Shown piece by piece: positions 1 through 6,840 of a stretch of 10,622 nucleotides of DNA. The stretch's first letter is position 1. Each line of letters starts with the position of its first letter. Position numbers and translations under genes: made by a program. This DNA is from an uncultured Clostridia bacterium (GTDB lineage Bacteria > Bacillota > Clostridia > UBA1381). Where the stretch lies: assembly GCA_934486735.1 (NCBI GenBank), contig CAKSQL010000049.1, forward strand, positions 1-10,622. Direction: 5' to 3'. The notes under the pieces were generated by a model that worked only from the letters and a program-made list of their open reading frames with translations, made no database searches and was not told where the DNA came from.

Positions 1-60
1 AACAGTTTTAGCAATAAGATGGATATATACATGACCGGTTGCCATGTATTTTACCCATAA
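1..60 (+). CDS. Possible 3' tail of an upstream gene (partial, unrecognised)
   Basis: Frame 1 is open from the first base to a TAA at 58-60 and reads NSFSNKMDIYMTGCHVFYP. The other two forward frames close within the first 35 bases. The stop lies 26 bases before the next start, a spacing typical of genes in one transcript. I do not recognise the peptide; it does not look like the usual C-terminus of a sugar ABC permease. Twenty open codons can occur by chance, so this is only a candidate. Confidence 0.25.
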   Translation, partial: NSFSNKMDIYMTGCHVFYP

Positions 61-71
61 ATCTATTATAG

Positions 72-79
72 TAGGAGGT
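72..79 (+). promoter_or_regulatory. Ribosome binding site deciding a TTG start
   Basis: The string TAGGAGGTG contains a full GGAGG core at 74-78, 8 bases before the TTG at 87. No ATG or GTG at a suitable distance gives the N-terminal lipoprotein signal, so the site supports TTG as the initiation codon. Confidence 0.85.
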
Positions 80-86
80 GCTTTAA

Positions 87-1484
87 TTGACATTCAAAAA
101 CAGACAGCTTGCGGGAATATTGGCAGCGGTGATGATTGCCGGGACTTTGTGCGGATGCAGCGCAAGCATGAGAGAAAAAAATAAGGACGAGGTTTCAATT
201 TCGGTTGCATGGCATACGGGAAACGGCGGCAGAGCAAATGCGTACAAACAGATTAATCAGTTCAAAAAGCAGTACGGGAATATAGATGTAAAGCCGGATA
301 CATGGATAATCGATACCGCTACATATTATATGAAGGCGGCGACCGGCAGACTGCCGACCTTGTTCAGCATGGCGATGACCGAGGCGGAACGCTTTAAACG
401 CTCCGGCTTCAATGTGGATTTGTCGAAATATATCAAGGAGTACGGTTACGAGCGCTATGTACGAAAAGAGGTCAAGGATATCATATCAGAGGACGGAAGA
501 TATTACGCAGTCCCGGCAAAAGGATATCTTTTGGGAGTAGTGTTCAACCGTGAGCTTTTCGAACGGGCAGGATTAAAAAACGAGGACGGTACATATAAAA
601 TACCGAAAACCTATGTCGAGCTTGCGGAGGCAGCGGAACGCATAACCGAGACAACGGGAGTTCCGGGACTTATAATAGAAACCGATAAAAGAACGGGCGG
701 ATGGATTTTTACCAATATAGCCTGGGCATACGGGGCAGAATTTATAAAGCATGAGAACGGAAAGTGGAAAGCGGCATTTAATTCGCCGGAATGTGTCAAA
801 GCCTTTCAATATATATACGATTTGAAATGGAAGTACAAGGTTTTGCCCGAAAATTCAAATATTGACCAATATCAGGCAAACAAACGGGTACTTGAGGGAA
901 AATGCGCAATGATAATTGACGGCGGAATCGACACAGGCTATAACGCCGAGAACAACGATAAAAACGCGCGAGGAATGTTCAGCATGCCGGCAGGTCCTGC
1001 CGGGAAATACGAGCTTTTGGGCGGAATAATTTACGGGATAAGCAATGTTGCGACCGACGAACAGGTTGATGCGGCGTTTAAATGGCTGGAATACAGCAAT
1101 CAGACGCCGAGCATGAGCAACATAAAAGAACTTGAGAAAAAGGTTGAGCAGTCGTATCAGGATCTCATAAACAATGACCGGCCGATAGGACTCAAAAACT
1201 ACAGCATCTGGACGGAGGATTGTCCGCGCAGGGAGTTTGACAATCAAATGCGTGAAAAATATAAAAATGTTCCGGATGCGCTCTTTGCTGATTTCAATGA
1301 TATGATTGACGGAAAAATTCCTGTTATCATAAAGCCGGAGGAAAGGGTGAGCTGTCAGGATCTTTATTATATACTCACCGAGTGCTTGAACGAAATATAT
1401 ACAAATGAGAATGTTGATATCAAAAAGCTGACCGCCGATGCGGCTGAGCAATTCCAGACGGAGTATCTGGACAAAATCAATTAA
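87..1484 (+). CDS. Extracellular solute-binding lipoprotein, family 1 (ABC sugar importer)
   Basis: This 465-residue protein is the probable substrate-capturing lipoprotein of a carbohydrate ABC importer, anchored to the outer face of the membrane. Residues 1-24 form a lipoprotein signal: basic start (KNR), hydrophobic core, and a lipobox LCGC with Cys24 as the lipidation site. The mature part follows the family 1 binding-protein pattern: an early beta strand (ISVAWHTGNGG), a TGRLPTLFSM segment matching the usual 'G..PD' region, GRYYAVPAKGYLLGVVFN at about 137-154 with the characteristic 'Y.vP......l.yN', then ELFERAGL, and a later GKCAMIIDGG strand. The length is normal for the family. The TTG start is set by the strong site at 72-79. 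No permease or ATPase gene is in view; they may lie upstream or elsewhere. The next gene starts 58 bases downstream on the same strand. The substrate cannot be read from the sequence; an oligosaccharide is the family default. Confidence 0.9.
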   Translation: MTFKNRQLAGILAAVMIAGTLCGCSASMREKNKDEVSISVAWHTGNGGRANAYKQINQFKKQYGNIDVKPDTWIIDTATYYMKAATGRLPTLFSMAMTEAERFKRSGFNVDLSKYIKEYGYERYVRKEVKDIISEDGRYYAVPAKGYLLGVVFNRELFERAGLKNEDGTYKIPKTYVELAEAAERITETTGVPGLIIETDKRTGGWIFTNIAWAYGAEFIKHENGKWKAAFNSPECVKAFQYIYDLKWKYKVLPENSNIDQYQANKRVLEGKCAMIIDGGIDTGYNAENNDKNARGMFSMPAGPAGKYELLGGIIYGISNVATDEQVDAAFKWLEYSNQTPSMSNIKELEKKVEQSYQDLINNDRPIGLKNYSIWTEDCPRREFDNQMREKYKNVPDALFADFNDMIDGKIPVIIKPEERVSCQDLYYILTECLNEIYTNENVDIKKLTADAAEQFQTEYLDKIN

Positions 1485-1486
1485 TC

Positions 1487-1507
1487 TTATGCTTTTGGCA
1501 TAATTTT
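1487..1507 (+). terminator. Weak terminator-like hairpin between genes 1 and 2
   Basis: TTATGC at 1487-1492 pairs with GCATAA at 1498-1503 around a 5-base loop and is followed by TTTT at 1504-1507. The stem has only six pairs, two of them G-C, so it would be a poor terminator. It could at most reduce read-through from the binding-protein gene into the large secreted-protein gene, or it may be chance in AT-rich DNA. Confidence 0.25.
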
Positions 1508-1524
1508 AATATATACAAATTATT

Positions 1525-1532
1525 AGAAAGGA
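1525..1532 (+). promoter_or_regulatory. Ribosome binding site deciding a GTG start
   Basis: AGAAAGGA ends 10 bases before the GTG at 1543. Starting there gives a complete signal peptide beginning MRKTTKK, whereas the next in-frame ATG is at residue 16, inside the hydrophobic core. GTG is therefore the likely start. Confidence 0.75.
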
Positions 1533-1542
1533 CTGGTAATAA

Positions 1543-4500
1543 GTGAGGAAAACCACCAAAAAATTAGCTTGGATTCTGGCGGCGTCGATGACAGCGTCGG
1601 TTGTGCCGGTATTCACAAGTGTGCAGGCAGCGCCGACAGGCGTTACGATTAAAGGAAGATATGAGACCAATGTTCCGATATCGGTTGCATATCAGGCAAA
1701 CGGAGATGTGTCAATCAAATGGGAAATATCGGACAACGGCACAGACGGCTGGACGGAGATTTCCGGAGCGACAGAAGCAACCTACAGCCCGGGTACAAGC
1801 AAAAGCTTAAAATGGATAAGAGCGGCGGTTACTGCCGACGACGTGACTGTATACAGTGACGCAAGACAGATTAAACAAAGGTATACCGGTAAAAAACAGG
1901 GTCCTGCAGATGGTTCAACAGCACCGCTGGCGTGCGATAAGTCTGTAACAATTACAACAATGAATGCAGACGGAGCAATAGCGCAGTCAAATCCGGATGT
2001 TCTTTTCACTGTTGACGGTGAGGAATATTTGCTTTTGGATACGACAGAGGACGATAATTCACATTTCTTAATCTTGAAAAGAAAAGCAATCGGAAATCAC
2101 ACTGTCAGCAACGGCAGTCAGCGTATGGACGATGTTATGTGTTGGCTCAATGATAAGGCATCGCTCGATATCTATGCTAACGGCTCGCTGAAAGGTTCTT
2201 ATGCCGGAAAGCAGGACTACACCGGCAGTGGCTACCGTGCCGACATGGAATCGGCAGAGCCGGTCTACACGGCTATTTCCGAAAAGCTGATACGCCATAT
2301 TGACGAAAATGCAATATGGAAACAAGAGCCGAAAATGTGGGAGTGGGGCAATGCCGAAATTACATATGCAGGCGGTATCACAATCCCGTCGGTAACGGAT
2401 TATGAAAGATATATAACCAAAATCGGCTGGAAGGATTTTGTTGATACCAATACTTCCAATTATATGCCGTTCAGAACAGGTCATGGAAATGCGGGTGCAG
2501 GTCATGAGACGCTTGCATATTTAACCGACTGGGGCTTGGGTACGGTTTTCCCGAGAGACGAAACACGCAATGCCGAAGCTATCAGACCGATGTTCTTCCT
2601 GAACAAGGACGCATTTTTGGACAGCGAAATTGCAGCGCAGATGAACTTTAATACAATCGGCAGCGATGTTAAGCGCGCAATCGCAAACTCGGCGCCTGTC
2701 AGCGAACTGGTTAATGCAGGATACAGCGAAAGCGATATTATGCCGTGGGTTGAGACGCTCGGCGAGCTTTCAAATGTAACGGCTGACGGAATTTACGAAA
2801 CATCACTTCCTGTAACAATCGGATATACTTATACAGGAAACGGACTTATGCTCAAGTTCAACACATATATTGCAGATTCTGAGAACGGCGAATATACAAA
2901 GGCAGCAACTCAGGTCGGTAATAACAAGGTAACAATTCCGGTATCGGCAGGCGGAAAATATATCAAGTTCTCGGCTGAAACTCCCGACGGAATTGTTATA
3001 GAAACAGCGCCTCACTATGTAAATCCCGCATGGGGCTATGACGGCGGAATAAACGCTGCCGCAGGTATAGGCAATGAATTTGACTGTTCGGACGGTTCGA
3101 AGTGGACAATGACAGCGCTTGATACGGAAAACAAAACCACTCCGTCAGAATATATATTCTCTGTTGATGGCATGGATTTCATCATGCTTGACACAACAGA
3201 AAGCGATGCGTCGAAGTTCTTTGTAATGACGAAGAATATCGTTGACGGCGAGGCTGTGAAGTTCACAACCGCAGGACAGCTGATGGACGAAATGATGGAC
3301 TTTTTGAACAGCACCAACGGCGTTGAGGGATATATGCCGAACGGTAATTATATCGGAAGAGTTGATGGAGAAGGCAATAATATAGACGTAATCATGCCGG
3401 ACGACATTCTTTCGCATATCAATTATAACCAGGTTTGGAAAGTTGAAAGAAAAATGTGGGAGGATACCACCGAACGTACGGTTACCGGCGGAATAACGCT
3501 CCCTGCAATGCACGAAATAAGACAGTATTGTGAAAAAATCGGTCTTTGGGACGATAAAACAGACTGGTGGACAAGAACACCTCTCGGACCTAAAACGGCA
3601 GGCGGAGACACAACGCTTTATGTGAGCGGTACAAACTTCGGGTCGGTATTCCCCGGAATAAGACCGGGAGCGTCAGCTCATGTAAGACCTGTATTCTATC
3701 TGGACAAGTCCATGTTTACCGATAAGGTATACGATTTGTCAACATTCGGAATTGCGGTACTTTCGGCAATCCGTGCGGCATACACACGTGAAGAGCTTAA
3801 GGCAGCAGGATATTCCGAAGCTGATTTGGCGAAATATTACGATGTTGAGGGCGAACTGACATCAGCTGAAATAAAGGGTATCTACGAGACATCGCTCCCG
3901 GTTAAGGTTGACTTTGCATATTCGGGCTCAAACCTTGCAAACATCAGAGTAAACTGGTATCAGGCAGACACTGCCGACGGTACATATAAGCTTATCGGCA
4001 CAGTTTCGGGAGATGCAAACAATTTCAGAATCCCGTACTCGGCAGGCGGCAAGTATATCAAGGGCGAGGCTGTATGCATACCGACAGGAACTGCCATCAC
4101 AACCGAAGCAAGATATGTTGAACCGATATGGGGACCCCAGGCGGCAATAAATAATTCGACCGAGGTCGGCGACAGCGGAATGATTGAATTTAAAGACGGC
4201 AGCGGAAATGTTATAGAAAGATATCCGTATAATTCACTGCACGGTAAAATGCCTCAGACAACTCCGGCTAAGTACACATTCACATACGGCGGCAAGGAGT
4301 ATATCCTGCTTGACACAACCGAAAGCGATGAATCGCATTATCTGGTAATGGTAAAAACTCCGGAGATAAAACATGCTTTCAACGCTCAGACAAGCGGACA
4401 GACATTTAATGACCTTATCGGCTGGCTGAACGATTTGGATGTTGTTAACGGATATGCGGACGGTGCGGCAACAACCGCTACGGTAAGCTATAAGGGCAAA

Positions 4501-5292
4501 GGATTCTTAAGCTCGGATAACGCATTGCCGAAGGCTATAACAGACCACATCAACCAAAAAAATAACTGGAAGGTTGAAAGAAAGATGTGGGACGACCAAA
4601 ATGAACGTGTATACGAAGGCGGTATCGCAATCCCGGCATACAAAGAGCTGGAGCGCTATGCGGCAAAGATTGGCGTATATGACGCAGGCAATGTAAATAC
4701 ATGGATAAGAACTCCGGACGGAAAAAGAGGCGGAGACGGAAATGCCGTTCTTGCAACGGGAACGGCTCAGGAGTTTGCGGGATTCTTCTATGCAATGAAT
4801 ATTAAGAGCGAAAACTATATCAGACCGATATTCTACCTTGACAAGGACTTCTTCACAAGTGTAAGAGTTGAAAATATCGGCGACGAAACAGCAGCACTCA
4901 TAAGAAACGACGTTGCAAAAGAGGATATGATTGCAAGCGGACTCTACACCGACAGCGAAATCGAGGCTATTTACAAAGAGCATGTTCCTGTTGAGGAGGA
5001 CTACATCAGAGCCGAATATGCAAATCTTGCAGAGGGCGGAGATGTTATCGCAACCGTTAAGACAAATATAACGGATGAAGTTCCGTGGACATTCATCGTA
5101 GCAATTTATGACGAAAACGGTACACTTCTCGGAGTGAACTCGATATCGGAAACTCCGATTCCGGATGACAGCGGCGTGTTCTCGCGTGATATCACGGTGA
5201 GCGGCATTACGGCAGGCAGCGGAAATCATGCAAAGCTGTTTGTTTGGGACGGCGCAATAGAGGATATGTATCCGCTTTATCCGGCAGTTTGA
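1543..5292 (+). CDS. Large secreted protein, three Ig-like/DUF6273-like modules
   Basis: This 1249-residue exported protein has no recognised enzyme domain. Residues 1-29 form a signal peptide (MRKTTKK, hydrophobic core, likely cleavage VQA|A after residue 29). Three tandem modules follow at about 34-410, 411-771 and 772-1152, then a beta-rich domain at 1153-1249. Each module has an Ig-like segment and a larger segment with the ordered motifs LLDTTE.D, a WLN or FLN site, W+.E.KMW, GGI..P...E...Y..KIG, RTP or RTG, and RP.F(Y/F)L.K. In the first module these include LLLD at 163-166 and IRPMFF at 347-352. The second has WWTRTP at 675-680 and the third IRPIFY at 1093-1098. The protein ends in a free carboxyl terminus with no SLH, LPXTG or membrane helix. 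The gene shares its module type with the next two genes and lies only 30 bases from the next. Binding of an extracellular ligand is an inference; the function is unknown. Confidence 0.85.
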   Translation: MRKTTKKLAWILAASMTASVVPVFTSVQAAPTGVTIKGRYETNVPISVAYQANGDVSIKWEISDNGTDGWTEISGATEATYSPGTSKSLKWIRAAVTADDVTVYSDARQIKQRYTGKKQGPADGSTAPLACDKSVTITTMNADGAIAQSNPDVLFTVDGEEYLLLDTTEDDNSHFLILKRKAIGNHTVSNGSQRMDDVMCWLNDKASLDIYANGSLKGSYAGKQDYTGSGYRADMESAEPVYTAISEKLIRHIDENAIWKQEPKMWEWGNAEITYAGGITIPSVTDYERYITKIGWKDFVDTNTSNYMPFRTGHGNAGAGHETLAYLTDWGLGTVFPRDETRNAEAIRPMFFLNKDAFLDSEIAAQMNFNTIGSDVKRAIANSAPVSELVNAGYSESDIMPWVETLGELSNVTADGIYETSLPVTIGYTYTGNGLMLKFNTYIADSENGEYTKAATQVGNNKVTIPVSAGGKYIKFSAETPDGIVIETAPHYVNPAWGYDGGINAAAGIGNEFDCSDGSKWTMTALDTENKTTPSEYIFSVDGMDFIMLDTTESDASKFFVMTKNIVDGEAVKFTTAGQLMDEMMDFLNSTNGVEGYMPNGNYIGRVDGEGNNIDVIMPDDILSHINYNQVWKVERKMWEDTTERTVTGGITLPAMHEIRQYCEKIGLWDDKTDWWTRTPLGPKTAGGDTTLYVSGTNFGSVFPGIRPGASAHVRPVFYLDKSMFTDKVYDLSTFGIAVLSAIRAAYTREELKAAGYSEADLAKYYDVEGELTSAEIKGIYETSLPVKVDFAYSGSNLANIRVNWYQADTADGTYKLIGTVSGDANNFRIPYSAGGKYIKGEAVCIPTGTAITTEARYVEPIWGPQAAINNSTEVGDSGMIEFKDGSGNVIERYPYNSLHGKMPQTTPAKYTFTYGGKEYILLDTTESDESHYLVMVKTPEIKHAFNAQTSGQTFNDLIGWLNDLDVVNGYADGAATTATVSYKGKGFLSSDNALPKAITDHINQKNNWKVERKMWDDQNERVYEGGIAIPAYKELERYAAKIGVYDAGNVNTWIRTPDGKRGGDGNAVLATGTAQEFAGFFYAMNIKSENYIRPIFYLDKDFFTSVRVENIGDETAALIRNDVAKEDMIASGLYTDSEIEAIYKEHVPVEEDYIRAEYANLAEGGDVIATVKTNITDEVPWTFIVAIYDENGTLLGVNSISETPIPDDSGVFSRDITVSGITAGSGNHAKLFVWDGAIEDMYPLYPAV
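1642..2772 (+). repeat. Module 1 of gene 2 (subtype A)
   Basis: Residues 34-410. The Ig-like part carries WEISDNGTDGWTEISGA and WIRAAVT. The larger part carries FTVDGEEYLLLDTTEDD, MCWLN, DYTGSGY, WKQEPKMW, GGITIPSV and IRPMFFLNK. The usual RTP is RTG here, followed by GHETLAYLTDWGLGTVFP. These features, and KKQGPA between the two parts, are shared with the third module of the last gene, which defines subtype A. Confidence 0.75.
2773..3855 (+). repeat. Module 2 of gene 2 (subtype C)
   Basis: Residues 411-771. The Ig-like part starts GIYETSLPVTIGYTY and is followed by a large part with FSVDGMDFIMLDTTESD, MMDFLN, WKVERKMW, GGITLPAM, WWTRTP and HVRPVFYLDKSMF, closing with EELKAAGYSEADL. The stretch between RTP and RP (GGDTTLYVSG and onward) groups it with the third module of this gene and the second module of the last gene. 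Confidence 0.75.
3856..4998 (+). repeat. Module 3 of gene 2 (subtype C)
   Basis: Residues 772-1152. GIYETSLPVKVDFAY opens the Ig-like part, nearly the same words as module 2. The large part has FTYGGKEYILLDTTESD, IGWLN, WKVERKMWDD, GGIAIPAYKELERY, TWIRTPDG, GGDGNAVLATG and IRPIFYLDKDFF. The match to module 2 in both parts suggests the pair arose by tandem duplication within the gene. Confidence 0.75.
4999..5289 (+). repeat. C-terminal beta domain, copy in gene 2
   Basis: Residues 1153-1249. The hallmarks are an alternating hydrophobic strand (DVIATVKTNI), FIVAIYDENGTLLGVNSI, and a final KLFVWDGAIEDMYPLYP. The pattern 'i.a.YD.dG.L..V ... lFvWD....m.Pl' recurs at the end of gene 3 and inside the last gene. 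Such terminal domains are common in secreted Clostridia carbohydrate-active proteins as I recall them, but I cannot name a family. Confidence 0.6.
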
Positions 5293-5310
5293 GTAAATTT
5301 AAAATAAGGA

Positions 5311-5316
5311 AAAGGA
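5311..5316 (+). promoter_or_regulatory. Ribosome binding site of gene 3
   Basis: AAAGGA lies 6 bases before the ATG at 5323; a second AAGGA at 5306-5310 sits just upstream. The whole gap after the preceding stop is 30 bases and holds no terminator or promoter that I can see. Genes 2 and 3 are thus very likely co-transcribed. Confidence 0.7.
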
Positions 5317-5322
5317 TAAGCA

Positions 5323-6696
5323 ATGAAAAAAATATTAATCACAGCAACAATTGCATCTATGATTTTCTCCTCGTTCTCCGCTTTTGCGGAGGACGGGGAG
5401 AAAGCAAGGCTTTCGGGAATATATGCGGCATACAATGATATCAGGGTGATATCAAGTGTGAAAAATGCTGAAAGCATTTCGTGGTATATATCCAAAACCG
5501 AGAATGGAGACTATGCAAAAATTGACGGTGCGGACGGCGAAAGCTACCGGGTTAAGAGCAATGACTCCGAACAATGGATAAAAGCGGCGGTTACGGGTGC
5601 GGACGGCGAGGTTGCCGAAACAGCACCGAGAAAAATCGAAAAACGCTGGACGACACGTTTCGGACAAATGACGATAGACGCAGTAACTGCCGAGGCTCCG
5701 TCAAAATATGTATTTAATGTTGACGGCACAGACTTAATTTTGCTCGATACAACCGAGAGTGATTCGGCAAAGTTTTTGCTTATGACAAAGGACAGCGTGG
5801 GCGAGAGAGTTTTCTCGGAAACAGGTTCGCAGTCGGTTGTAGGCATGGCGGCGTTTTTGAACAATCTTGATAAAGTAGAGTTTTACTACAATCACACCGA
5901 TACTCCGAATGAAAATGAGGAAAATTACTCCGAAACGGGGTACAAGGGCAACGAGAAATATACTCAGCTGCCGCAGTCGGTTCTGGACGCAATTGATAAC
6001 AATGTTGTGTGGAAGACTGAGCCGATGAAAACCGGACAGGCGCGTGAAAGAGGCTATCGCGGCGGAATTGCTCTGCCGTCGGTGACGGATATTCAAAAGT
6101 ATCATGACCGTATAGGCTGGCGTGAAGGTTCGGAAAAGGGCTTTTGGCTCAGAACTCCGTCAAATGTAGAACGCAGTGAAGTGCTTTATGCAAATTCGGC
6201 GATTTTGGGCGGAATACAAAGCCAAAAATCGGATGCCGATAAGCTTGGATTAAAGCTGATGTTCTATGTTGACAAGGATTTCTTCATTGATAACAAGCCT
6301 GTTTCGGCAGGAAGTGTTGTTTATGATGAAATATGGAAACAGTATTCCAAGAGCGAGCTTTTGAAGATATATACGCAGGAGGAGCTTACCGCGCTCGGAT
6401 ATATAGATTTTGCTGTAGAAGCGTTTGAAATAACAGATGGCGAGGACGGCAAAATGGCGCATATCACAATAAGCAGCCGTCTCGGCGAAAAAAAGGACGT
6501 GACGGTATTGGTTGCGGCATATGACGCAGACGGAATGCTTTCGGGCGTTAATATAGACACCGTTTCCTGCAATGACGGAAACACAGACGCTTATATATCG
6601 CTCGGAGACGGAGAATGGCAGTCGGCATCGGCGGTCATAATAGATTCCGCACAAAATCCCGCGCCGATTTATAAGGCGGTGAGAATTACAAAATGA
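5323..6696 (+). CDS. Secreted single-module protein, Ig-like/DUF6273-like
   Basis: This 457-residue exported protein is a one-module relative of its neighbours. Residues 1-22 form a signal peptide with likely cleavage AFA|E. An Ig-like part follows at about 28-110 (WYISKTENGDYAKIDGA, WIKAAVT). The large part spans about 115-360: FNVDGTDLILLDTTESD with Asp142, MAAFLN, WKTEP, GGIALPSV, FWLRTP at 274-279, FYVDKDFF, and a closing ELTALGY. Residues 361-457 are the beta-rich terminal domain (VLVAAYDADGMLSGVNI). One motif is altered: the invariant RP before the MFY strand is KL at 311-312. There is no cell-wall anchor. It lies in one transcript with the gene before it. It is closest to the first module of the next gene (MAAFLNN, GY.GN.EYTQL, KLGL). 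Function is unknown; an extracellular binding role is inferred only from the architecture. Confidence 0.85.
   Translation: MKKILITATIASMIFSSFSAFAEDGEKARLSGIYAAYNDIRVISSVKNAESISWYISKTENGDYAKIDGADGESYRVKSNDSEQWIKAAVTGADGEVAETAPRKIEKRWTTRFGQMTIDAVTAEAPSKYVFNVDGTDLILLDTTESDSAKFLLMTKDSVGERVFSETGSQSVVGMAAFLNNLDKVEFYYNHTDTPNENEENYSETGYKGNEKYTQLPQSVLDAIDNNVVWKTEPMKTGQARERGYRGGIALPSVTDIQKYHDRIGWREGSEKGFWLRTPSNVERSEVLYANSAILGGIQSQKSDADKLGLKLMFYVDKDFFIDNKPVSAGSVVYDEIWKQYSKSELLKIYTQEELTALGYIDFAVEAFEITDGEDGKMAHITISSRLGEKKDVTVLVAAYDADGMLSGVNIDTVSCNDGNTDAYISLGDGEWQSASAVIIDSAQNPAPIYKAVRITK
5404..6402 (+). repeat. Single module of gene 3 (subtype B)
   Basis: Residues 28-360. It shares MAAFLNN, a GYKGNEKYTQLPQ segment and FWLRTPS with the first module of the last gene, which defines subtype B. 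It has the full motif order, but KLM replaces RPM before FYVDK. Confidence 0.75.
6403..6693 (+). repeat. C-terminal beta domain, copy in gene 3
   Basis: Residues 361-457, with MAHITISSRLG, VTVLVAAYDADGMLSGV and a last strand ASAVIIDSAQNPAPIYKAV. It matches the end domain of gene 2 in the YD.DG.L..VN core. The F.WD strand is replaced by VIIDSA. Confidence 0.55.
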
Positions 6697-6708
6697 TGAA
6701 AGACAGGC

Positions 6709-6751
6709 GGCTGTGCCGAATCCCCCGGCACAGCCATCAGTCGGGATTCGG
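6709..6751 (+). terminator. Strong hairpin with overlapping alternative hairpin
   Basis: GGCTGTGCCG (6709-6718) pairs perfectly with CGGCACAGCC (6726-6735): ten pairs around a 7-base loop, starting 12 bases after the gene 3 stop. No U-tract follows, so it is not a classical intrinsic terminator on its own. A second perfect 9-pair helix is possible between CCGAATCCC (6716-6724) and GGGATTCGG (6743-6751). It is followed by the moderately U-rich GTCTTGATTT. The two helices share bases 6716-6718 and cannot both form fully. The element could terminate, attenuate or protect the upstream 3' end; which of these is unknown. Confidence 0.55.
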
Positions 6752-6757
6752 GTCTTG

Positions 6758-6793
6758 ATTTAAGCAAAATAATTACAGTTGTTTTATTTAAAT
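6758..6793 (+). other. AU-rich 15-position hairpin
   Basis: Bases 6758-6772 pair with 6779-6793 around a 6-base loop (TTACAG): twelve Watson-Crick pairs, two G-U pairs and one mismatch (C6765/A6786). It lies directly after the GC-rich hairpins and 31 bases before the ribosome binding site. It may be an mRNA stabilising or attenuation element, or chance in AT-rich DNA. Confidence 0.35.
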
Positions 6794-6824
6794 GTAGATC
6801 TGAAGATTTGAGTCAATCCGATAA

Positions 6825-6832
6825 AGAAAGGA
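6825..6832 (+). promoter_or_regulatory. Ribosome binding site of gene 4
   Basis: AGAAAGGA ends 8 bases before the ATG at 6841. It has the same wording as the site of the first modular gene at 1525-1532. It fixes the start of the last gene, which then opens with a complete signal peptide. Confidence 0.75.
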
Positions 6833-6840
6833 AGTTCCAG

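Larger units (their letters stand above)
6697..6840 (+). other. Structured intergenic leader before gene 4
   Basis: This 144-base gap is the longest non-coding stretch in the window. It holds two overlapping GC-rich hairpins (6709-6751), an AU-rich hairpin (6758-6793) and the ribosome binding site of the next gene (6825-6832). I see no convincing sigma-70 -35/-10 pair and no recognisable riboswitch core. Confidence 0.6.

Noticed and set aside
39..69. Possible promoter TTGCCA (39-44) with TATTAT (64-69) before gene 1
   Set aside because: The spacer is 19 bases and transcription would start at about 76, inside the ribosome binding site, leaving no usable leader.
855..1451. 198-codon open frame on the minus strand opposite gene 1
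   Set aside because: It lies wholly inside a well-supported lipoprotein gene. Its cysteine- and phenylalanine-rich translation looks like no family, and it is best explained as a codon-bias shadow.
1495..1523. Possible promoter TTGGCA (1495-1500) with AATTAT (1518-1523) before gene 2
   Set aside because: The -10 match is only 4 of 6, and the start point would fall at about 1530, within the ribosome binding site.
4507..5229. 240-codon open frame on the minus strand opposite the end of gene 2
   Set aside because: It is antisense to conserved module and beta-domain motifs. The translation is low-quality and cysteine-rich, with no domain and no supporting context.
5244..5438. 64-codon plus-strand frame bridging genes 2 and 3
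   Set aside because: It overlaps the end of gene 2 and the signal peptide of gene 3 in another frame, and both of those are clearly real.
6709..6735. Canonical rho-independent terminator
   Set aside because: The stem is excellent, but the following bases (ATCAGTCGGG) are not U-rich on the plus strand. On the minus strand the following bases are also only weakly T-rich.
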